DNA from: Adiantum capillus-veneris
Taxonomy: Eukaryota; Streptophyta; Polypodiopsida; Polypodiales; Pteridaceae
NCBI GenBank assembly: GCA_014529385.2
Contig: CM043952.1
Coordinates: 65,810,370-65,874,369 of the forward strand
Direction: 5' to 3'
DNA: 64,000 nucleotides
Shown here: piece after piece, positions 33,501 through 46,800 of the stretch
How positions within the stretch are numbered: the stretch's first letter is position 1
Layout: each line of letters begins with the position of its first letter
Notes under the pieces: generated by a model
What the model saw: the letters and a program-made list of their open reading frames with translations, nothing else
Database searches by the model: none
Told to the model about the DNA's origin: nothing
Position numbers and translations under genes: made by a program

Positions 33501-36180
33501 GGATTGTAACGGTCTGGATGATCTATGGAAGCAAATCCGTGAGGCCAACGAAGCTAACAGGGCGAGTTACCACAGGAACAGCACTAGAAAACAGAAAAAT
33601 GAGATCTTACCTCCTATTGAAGAATTTGAGGCAAGATCACAAATGAACTTTGATATACATTCACAAGGGGGAGACCAGGGGTCAATTAGTTCGGGGCACA
33701 GCCAACCAGACTCGCTAAAAACTCTACTCTCTTACCTAGGACAGTATGAAGCCAAGTCTGAGGTGAGAGCAATTCCATCTCAAAGATTTTCTTCTAACAA
33801 AGTGATGGATTCACAAGGGTTGATTGAGTTATTATCCACCCCGGTGGCATGCACAATCACATTAGCCGAACTTCTAAGGTTCCGACCAAACATGTGGACC
33901 ACAGTAGGCAAATGCCTAGAAAAATTTGGAGTGAAAGTCCCCACCTCGAAGCTTCAGGAAGGGATCTGAGAATTGGACAGGCCTCAACTAAACACTAGGC
34001 CAGTACCATTAAACAAGGTTGGAGAGTATTGTGAGGGAGAAGATGGAAAAACCATGCTACTAGTAGAATTCCAAGGAGTAGTTTCCAAAGCTATTCTTGA
34101 CAGTGGAGCAGGAGTCGCTATCGCCACCAAGGAAATATGGAAAAATTGGGGAAAACCAGCTTTGAGAGCTACCAGAATGAAATTGCAATTGGCAGATGGG
34201 TTCATGGAGAAGCCTCTAGGAATTTTAGAAAAAGTGATTGTCACCTCGTGCGGAATCGAGTATGAGCATACATTTGCAATAGTTGATTTCGACAAAAAGA
34301 ACAATTACGAGATCATCTTGGGAAGACCATTCATGAGACAATTGAAGATGGTCCAGGACTGGGGTTACGACCACATATACCTAAGACATGGTGAGACAAC
34401 AACCAAAATACACCTAAAAGACCATAGTTACAAGGATGTGAACCAAACACCAGTGGAAGAGTTTGATTCAACTACATTAGCAGGGTCGAAACTCCCAGCA
34501 TGGTTAGGGCAACAAAAAGAGCTTTGGATGTGCGGAGCTTCACATTGTGGGAGCTTAAAAAGAGAGGAATGCATCTTAGAAAGAGCGATTGAGGACAAGG
34601 ATTATATACCGGAACCTTTTTCTGAAGATGCCTTAGAACCCCTGGAGTGGGAACACATACTAGCAACATTGGATGTCTGTACCATTACAGATAGTCCAAC
34701 AACAAAATTTTGCGATAAGCAAGGCTACGATGTGCTACCCTATTACATAGTAAGTCTTATACCAGGAGGAGATGAGATGGTAGAACCACCAGAACAATAA
34801 GATTTTTATAACTCCTTTGAGCATCTGGAGGTAAACAACGATGCAGATAATGAGTGTTCAGAAAACTCAAATGAGAGTGGGGAGAAAACAGAGAATATCA
34901 AATTTTATGATTTTGCTAATCAACACCCTAGACGCCAGGAACGCTATAGGAGAAAACGAGCAGAAAACAAAGCGAGAGAGAACCTGATGCCCAGGATAAA
35001 AGATAAAACTCACTATCTAATGCTTGTCAAAGCAGAGGATTGTGTTAAAGATCAAATCTCAGGAAGGTTCTCAAAAGTTCGAAGGGAAGGAACGCGAGAG
35101 GAAATAAGACAAGTACGGAAAGCTAAAACTGAAACAAAATCACAAAAATCTCAAAAATAAAAAACAAAAACGACCAAAGACCCAGAGTGGACCAAACTGG
35201 AGCGTAAACAGAAATACCAAGAACTGAAACGGTCTTTACAAGAGGAATGGACTACTGAGGGAGATAGTGATGGTAAGGGGGAGTCAGAAAAAGGAAACAT
35301 GAATGTACCATCACACTATCGGAAATTTACCATCCAGGACAGAACAATCATAATGACACCACCAGTCAGAGAAAGAACAAACCAAGAATCTTATGATGGG
35401 CCGGAAAATGCAAAAAGGATAGACCTCGTTGAACCAGGTGAAAAGCCTCAGCCGGTTTATATCGCAACTAATTTAGAGCCAGAAGAAGAAGAACTGCTAA
35501 CACAACTTCTCAAGAAGTATAAAGATGTGTTTGCATGGTCCTACAAAGACCTCAAAGGAGTTGATCCATCGATATGTCAACATAAAATTCCGTTGAAATC
35601 AGATGCCAAACCTAGCAAACAATGTCCTTATACATATAATGACACATTTGCTAAACGAATCAAAGAAGAGATTGACAAGCTGATGGATGCTGAATTCATC
35701 TATGAAATTAAATATACAGATTGGGTGTCACCCATTGTGGTAGTCCCCAAAAAGAACGAAAAATTGAGAGTGTGTGTAAACCTCAAAAAGGTAAATGCAG
35801 CCACCATAAGGGATAATTATCCCTTACCGATCACAGAACATGTACTTGAGAGGGTGGATGGGAAACGGGCTTATTCCTTTCCAGATGGATTTTCAAGATA
35901 TAACCAACTGGAAATTGCAATAGAGGATCAACACAAAACAGCGTTTTCCACAGAATGGGGAATTTATGCGTATCTAGTTATGCCATTTGGCTTAACTAAT
36001 ACCCCATCTACCTTTCAAAGGTTAGTGAGAATACCTGAGAATATTCTTAGAAATATACATGGACGATCTTTGTGTACACTCTCTTCTACGAGAGGAACAT
36101 ATTGACCATTTGCAAAAGGTATTTGAAAAATGCAAAACATATCGAATTTGTCTTAACCCGGAAAAGTGCATTAAGGTCAA
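30508..36180 (+). pseudogene. Gypsy gag-protease-RT, riddled with stops
   Basis: One frame carries: an N-terminal region from 30,508; the retrotransposon gag core (FAGFGLTLEDDVATWF, 31,360-32,010); a zinc knuckle CYKCGGNHWLRDC (32,623; CX2CX3HX4C, one residue short) and a damaged second knuckle; protease ILDSGAG (34,099) with ILGRPFM; then RT with DWVSPIVVVPKKN, RVCVNLKKVN, YNQLEIA and VMPFGLTNTP. A frame slip at about 36,010-36,058 precedes the YMDD-like MDDLCVHS. In-frame stops stand at 30,778, 31,033, 31,090, 31,342, 32,980, 33,148, 33,967, 34,798 and 35,158, plus a short frame-shifted zone at 32,008-32,150. This copy is not functional. Confidence 0.88.
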
Positions 36181-36392
36181 AAAGTGGTATAAATACCTTA
36201 CAATTCTCAAAACCCTAATGTTCCATTTTAACCATCTACTCAATTTAAATGTCAAAACTGGGATACAATCTGGAAAGTTCTGTAAGCCCGAATATTTACA
36301 AGGTGAAATGTCGGGTTTTCTCAATAAATGAATAATTACAAAAAATAATAATCTACCGAACAGTCAATTTCCGTAGGTGTGTCCACAGGATC

Positions 36393-36446
<54 letters not shown>

Positions 36447-36790
36447 AGAGAGATGGTTACACGGCCATGGAGCTACAGCGCATGTAAAGCAAACATTTTG
36501 TTATGAGGCACATCCAAAGCCAATTACCGGCTTATGGTTGGAGCTCAACCGCAAGGTGGAAGCAACGTCGAGTCAATTTTGGCTTAGTATTTTTGCGCGA
36601 CCATGGAGTAGGTTCGGTGATCATTGAATTTCTCAAAATAAAGCATCGTAGGCACAATTATTTATTCTGATAATTGTGCCTCACGCGACCACCACCTAAA
36701 AGGTGTGGCTTGCTCTATGTAATTTTTCTTATGTAGAGTGTCAATGAGGTTGTGCCAACCAAGGAGGTTTTTGTATGTTGACCACATTGT

Positions 36791-36873
<83 letters not shown>

Positions 36874-38632
36874 CATAGCAAATAACAGATCATAAGAGCT
36901 TAAATCTCTATGAGAGAAAGAACAGCAAATAACAAATTATGAACGTTAGTTTAAATCTCTTTTGAGCGAGAGAATACCAAATTATGAGCATTAGTTTAAA
37001 TCTCTTTAAGAGAGAGAATAACAACTCTCTCTCTCTCTCTCTCACACACACACCCCAAAAGTCTTGCAGTGATTGCTTCAATGTCAGCACCTTGCTTGGC
37101 ATGGGCTGTCACCACATTTGTGATAAAGGGACCATGTTTTGGTATCCAGGTAAGCTTTTGATGGTGTGTATCATGTCAATGCCAAGGGGCTAATCCATGC
37201 CATTTCCCTATGCTCTCACTTTACACCATTGCAATACGTTCGATGCAATGGGTAATGCAAAAAAAGAAAAACATGTCTCCGTGTTTTTATAGGAACCACT
37301 ATGAAACTTGTCAACTATGTTGTTTAATAGTAAAGAAAGAAGACGTGCAAGAGAAAATGATATTTTTAGAGGGTTGCATCCTCTTACTATATTCTCAATA
37401 TCTATGAATAGCATATTGTTTTGTATGATTCATATCTCAATGGTAGAGTTTAGCGTTCTACTCTTTTTTAAGCATGCAATAAGTCACAACCTATGATCCT
37501 TTGTGAAACATCAAGATCCCAGATTTCCACCAGCTTATCTGATTCACACATGTTATTGTTTCAATGCCAAGAATATTCTAAACCTTCCTCACACTATGTA
37601 CATCTTGATCTCAATATAGTAGCTTTGATAAGCAACAAACACAAACTTTATCAGCTTGCCACCATTCTCCTTTGTGAATTTGTCTTTGCCACCATCCATT
37701 TGATGGATTGTACTCAATCTTTATGGCTATATGGAAATGCACATCCACACTTTGATACAATTTAGTTCATTTTGATTATAAATTAAACTATTGTAAACCT
37801 ACTTTGCCATATGTTTTCGCTCTTATGCTTGCATCAAAATGCATTGGCCTCACTATTGGCTTGAATATGTCACCATGCCTCACATGGACCCCTTACATAT
37901 TTTCATAACTGATAGAGTGACATCCTTCTTAATCTTACATATTGACATGGTGCCATATGAGGTATCTTTTTGGTTAGCTCCCTACCTTACCTATCCCCAA
38001 TCCCTTTTACTCAGTTCCCTTCTATACATACACAAACTTACTATTTTCTTTGAGTTATTCTCCCCTTTCTTGAGATAGTACATACTTGTAGGCACCAAAC
38101 TTGGTTTTTCACTTAAATATTGAGCTCATAGTCCTTAGTTTGTAAACAATTCCAAATTCTTCAAAAGACACCTCATATCCCAACAGAGTTTAAACTCGCT
38201 CTTCATTACATGAGTTTTTTCTTTTAGAGGTTTCTATTCCAAGAGAGCCTGATCTTTCTATTGTGGTAACACATAGACACTTGTCTATCTTGCTTGGAAA
38301 GGTAACAAAACTGGTTTTATTTTTCCTTGCAAACTAAATAGTTCCCACAATATTTCTACATTTCAAAACCTTAAACTTACGCATTCTAATTGAAGATATG
38401 TTGTGAGTGCGTAGGAAGAACCTCCTCCGCTCCTAACATCCATCGTGTAGCTGAGCAAGGTGCACAAAGAGAAGCCATCGATAACACCACTTGTGCGGCA
38501 GGGATCTGAGAAATGAAAGGCCAAAAGGCATAGCCGCAAGGCCAATCTCGTCCCATGCAGAGGAGAAGCGTTGAAAGGGAATTAACACAGCTACCATGGG
38601 GGCTAGACGTGAGTGTTCTCTCTCTCTCTAAG

Positions 38633-38707
<75 letters not shown>

Positions 38708-38919
38708 CACATACACACGTGAGAGATGTAGCCACCGAGTTGTGACCAGGAGCCCTAGACTTGTGGCGCTATAGTTCTAACTTCTCTCGCAAGAAAATTT
38801 TCCAACCTCATGCTCCCTAACCAGTAGTGGCATGTGAATAGCAGAGATGTCCGTCTTGATTGTCAATGTCTATGAGATTCTACATTCTTGAAAAAATTGG
38901 TGCTTCACCCACGCACGCG

Positions 38920-38978
<59 letters not shown>

Positions 38979-40190
38979 ACTTTTTGATGCGTGGAAGTCT
39001 TCAGTGCTTGAGGATTTCTCAACTCAATAAAGAAGTATTATAGATATTAAAGTGTTAAATTTGAGGGATGGAGTTTCTTTATGGCCTTCAAAAGGAAAAG
39101 TAGAGTAATCCTTTAAGTGACACATGGATGCCTCTACGGATCATCTCTCTCTCTCTCTCTCTCTAACACAGACACATCACTGCCCCATACAAAGGTGTAG
39201 CAGATTTTTAATAGGTGGGCTCGGGGTGGTGAGAGAGTGATCATGGATGTACTGGGTCTTCAACTTCTCTACCCTTATCATGCTCTTGTATTTAAAGGCT
39301 ATTTGAGGTTCCCAATGTTTGCAATAAGCCAGGTTTAGTGTATTTTTGCCACTAAAATTGTAATTTTTTGGCTAGATTTCAAGCTTTCCAATGAAGAAAA
39401 TTAACAAAATTTTGCAAGTTTTAGTGTCAATACTATCAATTCTTCAAATTTTGACCTAAAATTCAAAAGCCTGTTTTATTGTGCAATTTTTTATTTTAAG
39501 ATTTCTTAAAAAAAATATTTTTGGTAGGACCTATTTGGGAAACCCTCCTCTGTGTGTGTGTGTGCGCGCGCGCGCGTGCACGCATGCTCATGCTGTCCCA
39601 CATAAGGTGTAGGTAGCACCAATCAAATCAAAGATCATTCGACTCCTACTCTTTGTGCAAAGCTACAACATGTAATGTGCACATTCTCAAGGCTAGAAGG
39701 AAATTTATACATGAAGGTTCCAAGTGAGAGATTTTAGCTCAACATTATACGATGCGTGAAATCTTTGAAAGTTCTACATTTTTTGAAGCTCAAGTATAAA
39801 TTTCAAAGCTAGAAAGAAAAAGGGAGTTCTTTATGCTACACATAATCTAGCCCGAGCACATCCCAATGGGATCAACATTAGGGGTCATTCGAGCTGTTGA
39901 ATTTGGATTGTTGAGAAAATTCAAGGCAAAAATTAAATTCGAGCCAGCAAGTAAATTTGACCTAGTCAAGATGGACTCGCACCTTGCACGTCAAAGCCAC
40001 AACTTGTCCCATTCAAGGTACGGGCTCTAACCACCACGCTCACTTGCTTTCACTTAAGATCATAGTACTCCTATGCATTGCATTGTAAGTGCATACTGAT
40101 TTGTAAATTTCGTTGCCGATTGCATGGTCTACAATGCATGTGTGTCATGATATGTCACCTCCATCTTAATCACATTTAACGACGCCCGTG
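36181..40190. other. Gene-free stretch with microsatellites
   Basis: No frame here has recognisable coding content. It holds an (AC)n(AG)n tract at 36,396-36,450, a short inverted repeat AGGCACAATTAT/ATAATTGTGCCT near 36,649-36,687, (TG)n(AG)n at 36,786-36,870, (CT)n(AC)n at 38,638-38,702, (GA)n at 38,921-38,978 and a TG-CG alternating tract at 39,549-39,577. Confidence 0.7.
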
Positions 40191-40770
40191 CCATATAGTC
40201 ATCGGTGTTCTTTATGGCCTTTGAAATACGAAGTAGAGCCACCCTTTACAAAAACAAAAGTAGTCACCCTTCAAAATTGAAGGTTGGAGCAATGTTCGGG
40301 AAAAATGTGTCTCAGCTTAATATCCTATCATTTTCAATTTAAAATATGTCATTTGAGGGCAAGGGGAAAAGGACAATTCCACCCCCAAATAGACAAAAAT
40401 AGTGTACAAACCCAAATAAATAACATGATTTTTTAAAAATTCCCCTCTTGACAAAATCAAAGAAATGAATTTTGTATGTTTGGAAAAATGATTTTTCCCA
40501 AACACTCCGTTGGAGTGAAACTCCATGGCCTTGCTAAAGAGTTAAAGTAGTATAAATATAATAGTACTAAGTATTGTGACTTTTTGACAAAACGGAGAAG
40601 TAAAAACTAAGTCTTTTCATTTTTCTACTATCAAGTACTCCCTACTTACCCTTCACTTTTCTTAAGGTTCTTGAAACGAAGGAGAGAGTGACACGGAGAG
40701 AGTGACACATGGATGCCTTTAAAATTTTAAGCTCAATCATATACTCAAACTAGTATGCGACCCGCTCGCT
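40190..40770. repeat. Dispersed repeat, copy A
   Basis: Shares a series of words with 49,910-50,420: caaaagtagtcac, actattataaata or its variant, tacttacccttcact, ttaaggttcttgaaa, gagagtgacacatggatgcc and ttttaagctcaat. The type of element is not evident; no coding capacity and no clear terminal repeats. Confidence 0.6.
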
Positions 40771-40799
40771 ACTGCGGCCAAGAAAATCATGGAAATTGG

Positions 40800-40802
<3 letters not shown>

Positions 40803-40856
<54 letters not shown>

Positions 40857-40897
40857 ACATGAAGACATATATAGGTAGGTGTGTGTGTGCGCTCTCC

Positions 40898-40929
<32 letters not shown>

Positions 40930-40961
40930 TATACATACACACATACACACACACACGAAGA

Positions 40962-41028
<67 letters not shown>

Positions 41029-41066
41029 GACATATATAGGTGTGTGTGTGTGTGTGTTCAGCCACA
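40803..41066. repeat. Triple (CT)n(AC)n compound microsatellite
   Basis: Three successive CT-to-AC compounds. The first and third are followed by a gaagacatatataggt/aagacatatataggt stretch with gtgtgtgtg, so the block looks like a local duplication of a unit containing the microsatellite. Confidence 0.93.
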
Positions 41067-41243
41067 TGTGAAGAAAATGAAACTATAGTCCTTGGAATCG
41101 CTCTAGCAAGATAACAATGCATAGCTACCTTTTCTCTTTCTCTCTCTCATATTAGATCTTGAGATCAAGATACATCGAGTAGATCTATGCTATCTCTTTT
41201 TCCACCTTTTCTCCCTTTCTCAATTCTTTTGATTTGAGGACTC

Positions 41244-41244
<1 letters not shown>

Positions 41245-41297
<53 letters not shown>
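41245..41297. repeat. (CT)n microsatellite
   Basis: A continuous CT tract of about 53 bases. Confidence 0.97.
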
Positions 41298-41300
<3 letters not shown>

Positions 41301-41625
41301 ATGAGCACATGGAGTACTTTTTGTCAAATGGTTGCGAGTGACTCATTCTTCACACATCTTCTAATAAATTCAAAGTGCCCATATCTTCTTGCTAATCAAC
41401 CAACAACAATGTATCATATTTCTACCAGCTTGATTTTGTTGCGCCATGCTATCAAAACCATGACTTGCCAATAGACATGCTTTTCACGACCCTCTATTGA
41501 TTGAAGCAAGATAGGTTTTGGTTGGTGCTACGCTCCGGGGTCAGCTACCCTAGTCAAGGTCTTGGTTTTGGTCTTGGTGACCCACCTCATTCTTTCTCTT
41601 TCTTTGTCTAGTTGTCAGTGGCATA

Positions 41626-41628
41626 GTG

Positions 41629-41660
<32 letters not shown>

Positions 41661-41818
41661 CTTTGACACACACGGTGATGGTGACACACACACACACACA
41701 CACAATGTACACGCGTATGCGTACACACACATGCAAGTTGTCAGGCGTACAATTTTGGGTACTATAGTTTGCACGTTGTTGAAAAATGGTGGATTGCACA
41801 ATTTCTCTCTCTCCCCCC

Positions 41819-41853
<35 letters not shown>

Positions 41854-41882
41854 TGCACACACACACACACACACACACACAA
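41626..41882. repeat. (GT)n, (AC)n and (CT)n(AC)n cluster
   Basis: GT run at 41,630-41,660, AC run at 41,683-41,703 and a CT-AC compound at 41,802-41,881 with a short C8 run. The GT and AC runs are inverted with a gacacac/gtgtc hinge. Confidence 0.93.
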
Positions 41883-42184
41883 GTTAACACGATGTCTAGT
41901 TGTACAATTTTGACTATTTCAAGGCATTGGGAAAGAATTGATTTGCATTGAATTTGGAGTACTTCATGTAATTTTTGAAGGCTCTTTAATGTGTCCATAG
42001 CAAGAGGACAACCAACAGGGACCCAACAACTCAATTTCGGTGTTGATCCAACATGCCATGCAAATCAACCAGAAGGCGACATGTGGAGGCCCTCACCTTC
42101 CTTTAATTTTACAAGCTTAATTATAAAGGTATAGATAGTGGACTATTGAATAATAGCAAAAAACTATTGTGTACGCAAGTACTC

Positions 42185-42930
42185 GAGAAAAACCTAGGTT
42201 TTGTGTGATCCCACCTACAAATTTCCTTGACTATATCTAGTACACCTTGGAGGCTCCTGCCACGTGACATAAGGAAAGGGCTTGGAGGGGATGGGAGTTG
42301 GAGACCAAAACAAATCAAGAAAGAGAGTTTATTGGGCACAAAGAAAAGTCTCTCTCTCTCTCTCTCTCTCCATCCATCGAATGGGCCACACATTTCTAAG
42401 ATTTAATTTGAAGGTTAGGACACCCACAACAATTGGAGGAAAAAACCTAGGTTTAGTATAATCCCACCTACAAATTTTGAGATTTGTCTCTAATTTTTTT
42501 ATAAAACTTTGTTTTTACCAACACTCACTTATCACTTATCAGAGTGAGTTGTAATGAATTTGAAACATAAAATATACAACATCCCCATGCTCCAAAAAAA
42601 CCATGGATACAAAGAGGCCAACAACTTAAGATCACAATTTTAAATTTTAAATTCAAGGTAATAATATCTCCAAAGTTCAAAGAACCTATATTAAAGTTTA
42701 GAGAAGCTACGGAGAAGGTTAGTGCAATAGCCTTAAAATATAGTAAATTTCCCTGTAATTTTTTTGGAGAAAACATAGTATACTTGATTGATTGAAAAGT
42801 TCTCGATTTAGTGTAATCTCACCTACAGATTTGAAATTTATCTCTAAATTTTAGATTTGAAGGTGAGAAAACCTACATAGTAAAGAAATTGAGTGTAATA
42901 GACTTCAAATATAATAAAGTTGCCCCTAAA
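42185..42930. repeat. Diverged repeats with aacctaggttt and atcccacctacaaatt
   Basis: The phrase aaacctaggtttagtgtaatcccacctacaaattttgag, in variants, occurs near 42,190, 42,445 and 42,805. Two more occur on the other side of copia 3 near 48,640 and 48,708. The copia element therefore inserted into a pre-existing loose array. Confidence 0.7.
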
Positions 42931-42942
42931 ATGTCTCATATG

Positions 42943-43596
42943 TGTTAAGTATGGAGCCTGATTTATCCTTGTAATTTTATGTGGTAAAAGCGCACATTTG
43001 TAAGGCCCCCATTATGAGGAGAAGCCATCGTGCGTAAAGGTAAATCACTCACCGGAAACCAAAATTTTCACGCAGTCAAAAACCAGGGGCAACTTTAGGG
43101 GTCTCAGGGGCGGAAGCCCCCGATACTTCTTTTTTCCCTCACCGGAATATTCTTTTTCGCCGAAATATTATGGCCAGACGGCGGCCGAAAAGTGGTCGAA
43201 AAACAACCGTCGGTTGGCCGGTGGCCGGTATAGTCAATGGCCGGTGGCCGGTGGCCGAATTCAAAAGCGGACTTGTCTTCTCAAGGGCGGCCACACATGG
43301 GCGGATTGGAGGGTCCAATTTGGACTTATTCGCATAAGGGCGGCTACACATGGCTGTCTCTCATAAGAGAGGGCAGCCCTTTTGGCCTATAAAAGGAGGC
43401 CATTTCTACACACATTTCATATAGTGTGAAGTTGATGCAACAAGGTGAGTGTGAGGTGGTGAGAGTGAAGCAAGGCGGGAGCTCTATTAAGGGTTTAATC
43501 CCTTTGTAAACTACTTCTTCTTTTGAAGTGCTAAAGCCATTGAGTGGCTGCTTTCCCGTGGATGTAGCCCACATTGGGTGAACCACGTATATCGTG

Positions 43597-43655
<59 letters not shown>

Positions 43656-43740
43656 CTATAATCTCTTGTGTGTGAAATCTATCTCTCTCCATTAAGTAAT
43701 CTACTCAAAAATCTATTTAGCTACGTCTTATTTACTAACA
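42943..43740 (+). repeat. 5' LTR of copia 3
   Basis: 798 bp. It contains repeated ggccggt words, a TATA box TATAAAAG at 43,388-43,395 and a (CT)n tract at about 43,600-43,651. Confidence 0.97.
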
Positions 43741-43742
43741 AC

Positions 43743-43754
43743 TGGTATCAGAGC
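43743..43754 (+). other. Primer binding site of copia 3
   Basis: TGGTATCAGAGC, two bases after the LTR, complementary to initiator Met tRNA. Confidence 0.95.
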
Positions 43755-43804
43755 AAGGTTTGCTCGTAGTTAAATTATCTCAAGGAAAGGATTCCTTGAA
43801 TTGA

Positions 43805-46800
43805 GTGGGAGTTATTGCGGAGGAAGGGAAGCTCAAGATTGAGAAGTTCAACGACAAAAACTACCAACATTGGAAGATGCAGATTGAAGACTATCTCTAC
43901 CAGAAGGACCTCTATTTGCCACTAGGCGGTCTTGCGAAGAAGCCCGCAACAATGGCAGATGAAGCATGGATTGTCCTTGATCGAAAGGCACTGGGAACAA
44001 TCCGGTTAAGCTTGGCGTCAATGGTGGCCTTCAATGTTTCGAAGATGAAGACCACGAAGAACTTGATGAAGTCACTTGACGACTTCTATGAGAAACCATC
44101 AGCATCCAATAAGGTATTTCTTATGAAGCGCTTGTTCAATCTAAAGATGGCAGAGAATGGTTCAGTTGCAGAACACTTAAATGACTTTAACAAAAACATA
44201 AGTCAACTTCGATCGGTGAAAATCAATTTCGATGACGAAGTGCGAGCTCTTCTTATACTATCATCTCTACTAGATAGTTGGGACAGCCTTGTGATGGCTG
44301 TAAGTAATTCTATCTCTGGTACAAATACTCTTAAGTTTGATGATGTTGTGGGTGTTCTCCTAAGCGAGGAAATACGAAGGAGAAGCACAGGAGAATCATC
44401 AAGTGCTGCATTGTCAGTGGAAAAAAGAGGAAGGCCTAAGGAGAGGTTCAAAAGCCAAAAGGGTCGTGATCGCTCAAGATGGAGCAAGTCACGCACAAAG
44501 TCAGTTCTTGAATGTTGGAACTGTGGCAAGAAGGGCCACGTCAAGAAGGATTGTTGGTCCAACATTCAGTTCTTGAATGTTGGGACTGCGGCAAGAAGGG
44601 CCACGTCAAGAAGGATTGCTGGTCCAAGAAGAAGAAGGAGACTGAGTCTCAAGACAACAAGCCAACATCGGAGGCCAATGTGGCAGGTAAAGTAGAGCAA
44701 GATGCTCTAATTCTCTCATTAGACAATGTGTCTAATTCCTGGATAGTAGATTCTGGGGCTTCATTCCATGCAACACCACACAAGCAACATTTCCAAGATT
44801 ACACCAAAGGTAATTTTGGGTATGTATACTTGGGAGATGATGAAGCTTGTGAGATTGTCGGCAAAGGTACAGTTTCTGTCAAAACTACTAGCGGAAATGA
44901 GTGGAAGCTTAAAGATGTTAGGCATGTTCCTTCTCTTCGCAAAAATTTGATCTCTACAGGACAATTGGATGATGAAGGTCACAACATTGCATTCGGAAAC
45001 AAAAGGTGGAAGATCTCAAAGGGATCTTTGGTGGTTGCCAAGGGAGAAAAAGTCGGTACACTTTACTTGTGTACTGTTAGCATGCAACCTTCAGCTTGTG
45101 CAGCAAATACAGAAGTTGACAGTGCGGTGTGGCACTACCGACTTGGGCATATGAGTGCCAAAGGAATGCAAATCCTTCAAACAAAGAAGCTTCTACCAGG
45201 TTTGAAATAAGTGGACTTAGAATTCTATGAAGATTGTGTTTATGGTAAACAAAAGAGGGTAAAATTTCAAAATTCAGGAAATGAAAGAAAAAATAAAAAA
45301 CTTGAGTCGGTTCATTCTGATGTTTGGGGTCCTACAAGTACACCATCACTTGGTGGCTCATTGTACTATGTAACATTCATAGACGATGCGACTAGAAAAA
45401 CATGGGTTTATGTCATGAAGAATAAATCCGATGTATTTTCCATATTTCAAAGGTGGAAAGCCTTTGTGGAGAATGAAACAAGTACCAAGGTTAAATGCCT
45501 CATATCCGACAATGGAGGCGAATATTGCAGCCAAGCTTTTGAAAGCTTTTGTGCTAGCAATGGCATTCGAAGGCAAAGGACAACCCCAAGGACACCTCAA
45601 CAAAATGGGATTTCGGAAAGGATGAACAAGACAATCATGGAGCGAGCACGAAGCATGCGGCTACATGCAGGCCTAACGCTTGAGCTTTGGGCGGAAGCTG
45701 TAAGTACGTCTGTGTACTTAATCAACCGGTCACCCTCAACGGCATTGGATGGGAGAGTTCCAGAAGAGGCATGGACAGGTAAACCGGTGAATTATGCATT
45801 TCTCAAAGTGTTTGGGTGTGAGGCTTTCATGCACATAGATAGAAGCCTAAGATCAAAGCTAGATGGAAAGTCCAAAAAGTGTTTCTTCATTGGCTATGGA
45901 GAAGGTGACTTTGGGTATCGCCTATGGAATCTTGAAGATGGTAAAATCTTAAGGAGTAGGGATGTAATTTTTAACGAACAAAATATGTACAAAGATTACT
46001 TGGAAAGAAAACAAACAAAAGAAATAGGTGATGAGTACATGGAGCTTGAGGACGGTGAAGACTCAAGGACTGCAAATGGTGACAATGTGCAACAACGTCA
46101 ACCAAATGAGGAACCTCAACCTATTCCCCGAAGATCTACAAGAGCAAGTAGACCTCCAGAAAGGTTTGTTCCTTCCTTCAGCCATCTCTTGATCTCAGAT
46201 TCTGGAGAGCCAGAATCATACGAAGAAGCTATGCAACATGAATCCAAATAAGAATGGACGAAGAGCATGCAAGTGGAGATGGACTCACTACATCGTAACC
46301 AAACATGGGAGTTGGTTGAGTTGCCTAAAGGTAACCGGGCACTTCAAAACAAATGGGTGTACAAGCTGAAGGAAGAAGAAGGTGGGAAGAAAAGGTACAA
46401 GTCTAGGCTTGTGGTAAAAGGGTTTTCTCAAAAGAAAGGTATTGACTTCAATGAAATATTTTCTCCTGTTGTAAAAATGAACTCAATTAAGCTTGTCTTA
46501 AGCCTTGTGGCTACTCATGATCTAAATCTCGAGCAAATTGATGTAAATACAGCATTCCCTCACGGTGACTTAGAGGAGGAAATCTACATGCTTCAACCAA
46601 AGGGGTATGAAGTAAAAGGTAAGGAGAAAATGGTTTGCAGATTAAAGAAGAGCTTGTATGGTTTAAAGCAAGCATCAAGATAATGGTACTTGAAGTTTGA
46701 TCGATGGATGTTGGATCATGGATTCACAAGATGCAACTCGGATCACTGCGTCTACACGAAGAATTTGGGAGATGGGAAATTCATCATCCTAATGTTGTAT

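Larger units (their letters stand above)
29100..36180 (+). mobile_element. Ty3/gypsy retrotransposon, 3'-truncated and decayed
   Basis: Gag, protease and RT segments lie in gypsy order in one frame from 30,508 to about 36,010. The 1.4 kb before them lacks coding sequence but has a TATA-like TATAAAATA at 30,259 and repeated palindromes, suggesting U3/LTR sequence. No primer binding site or second LTR was identified, so the left boundary is only inferred from where the CACTA intron stops being recognisable. RT ends shortly after its YMDD-like region, and RNase H and integrase are absent. Sequence style suggests the Tat/Ogre side of gypsy rather than chromoviruses. Confidence 0.8.

Noticed and set aside
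39549-39577. Z-DNA-forming TG/CG tract as a regulatory element
   Set aside because: Short, and no gene nearby to regulate; kept only as a repeat.
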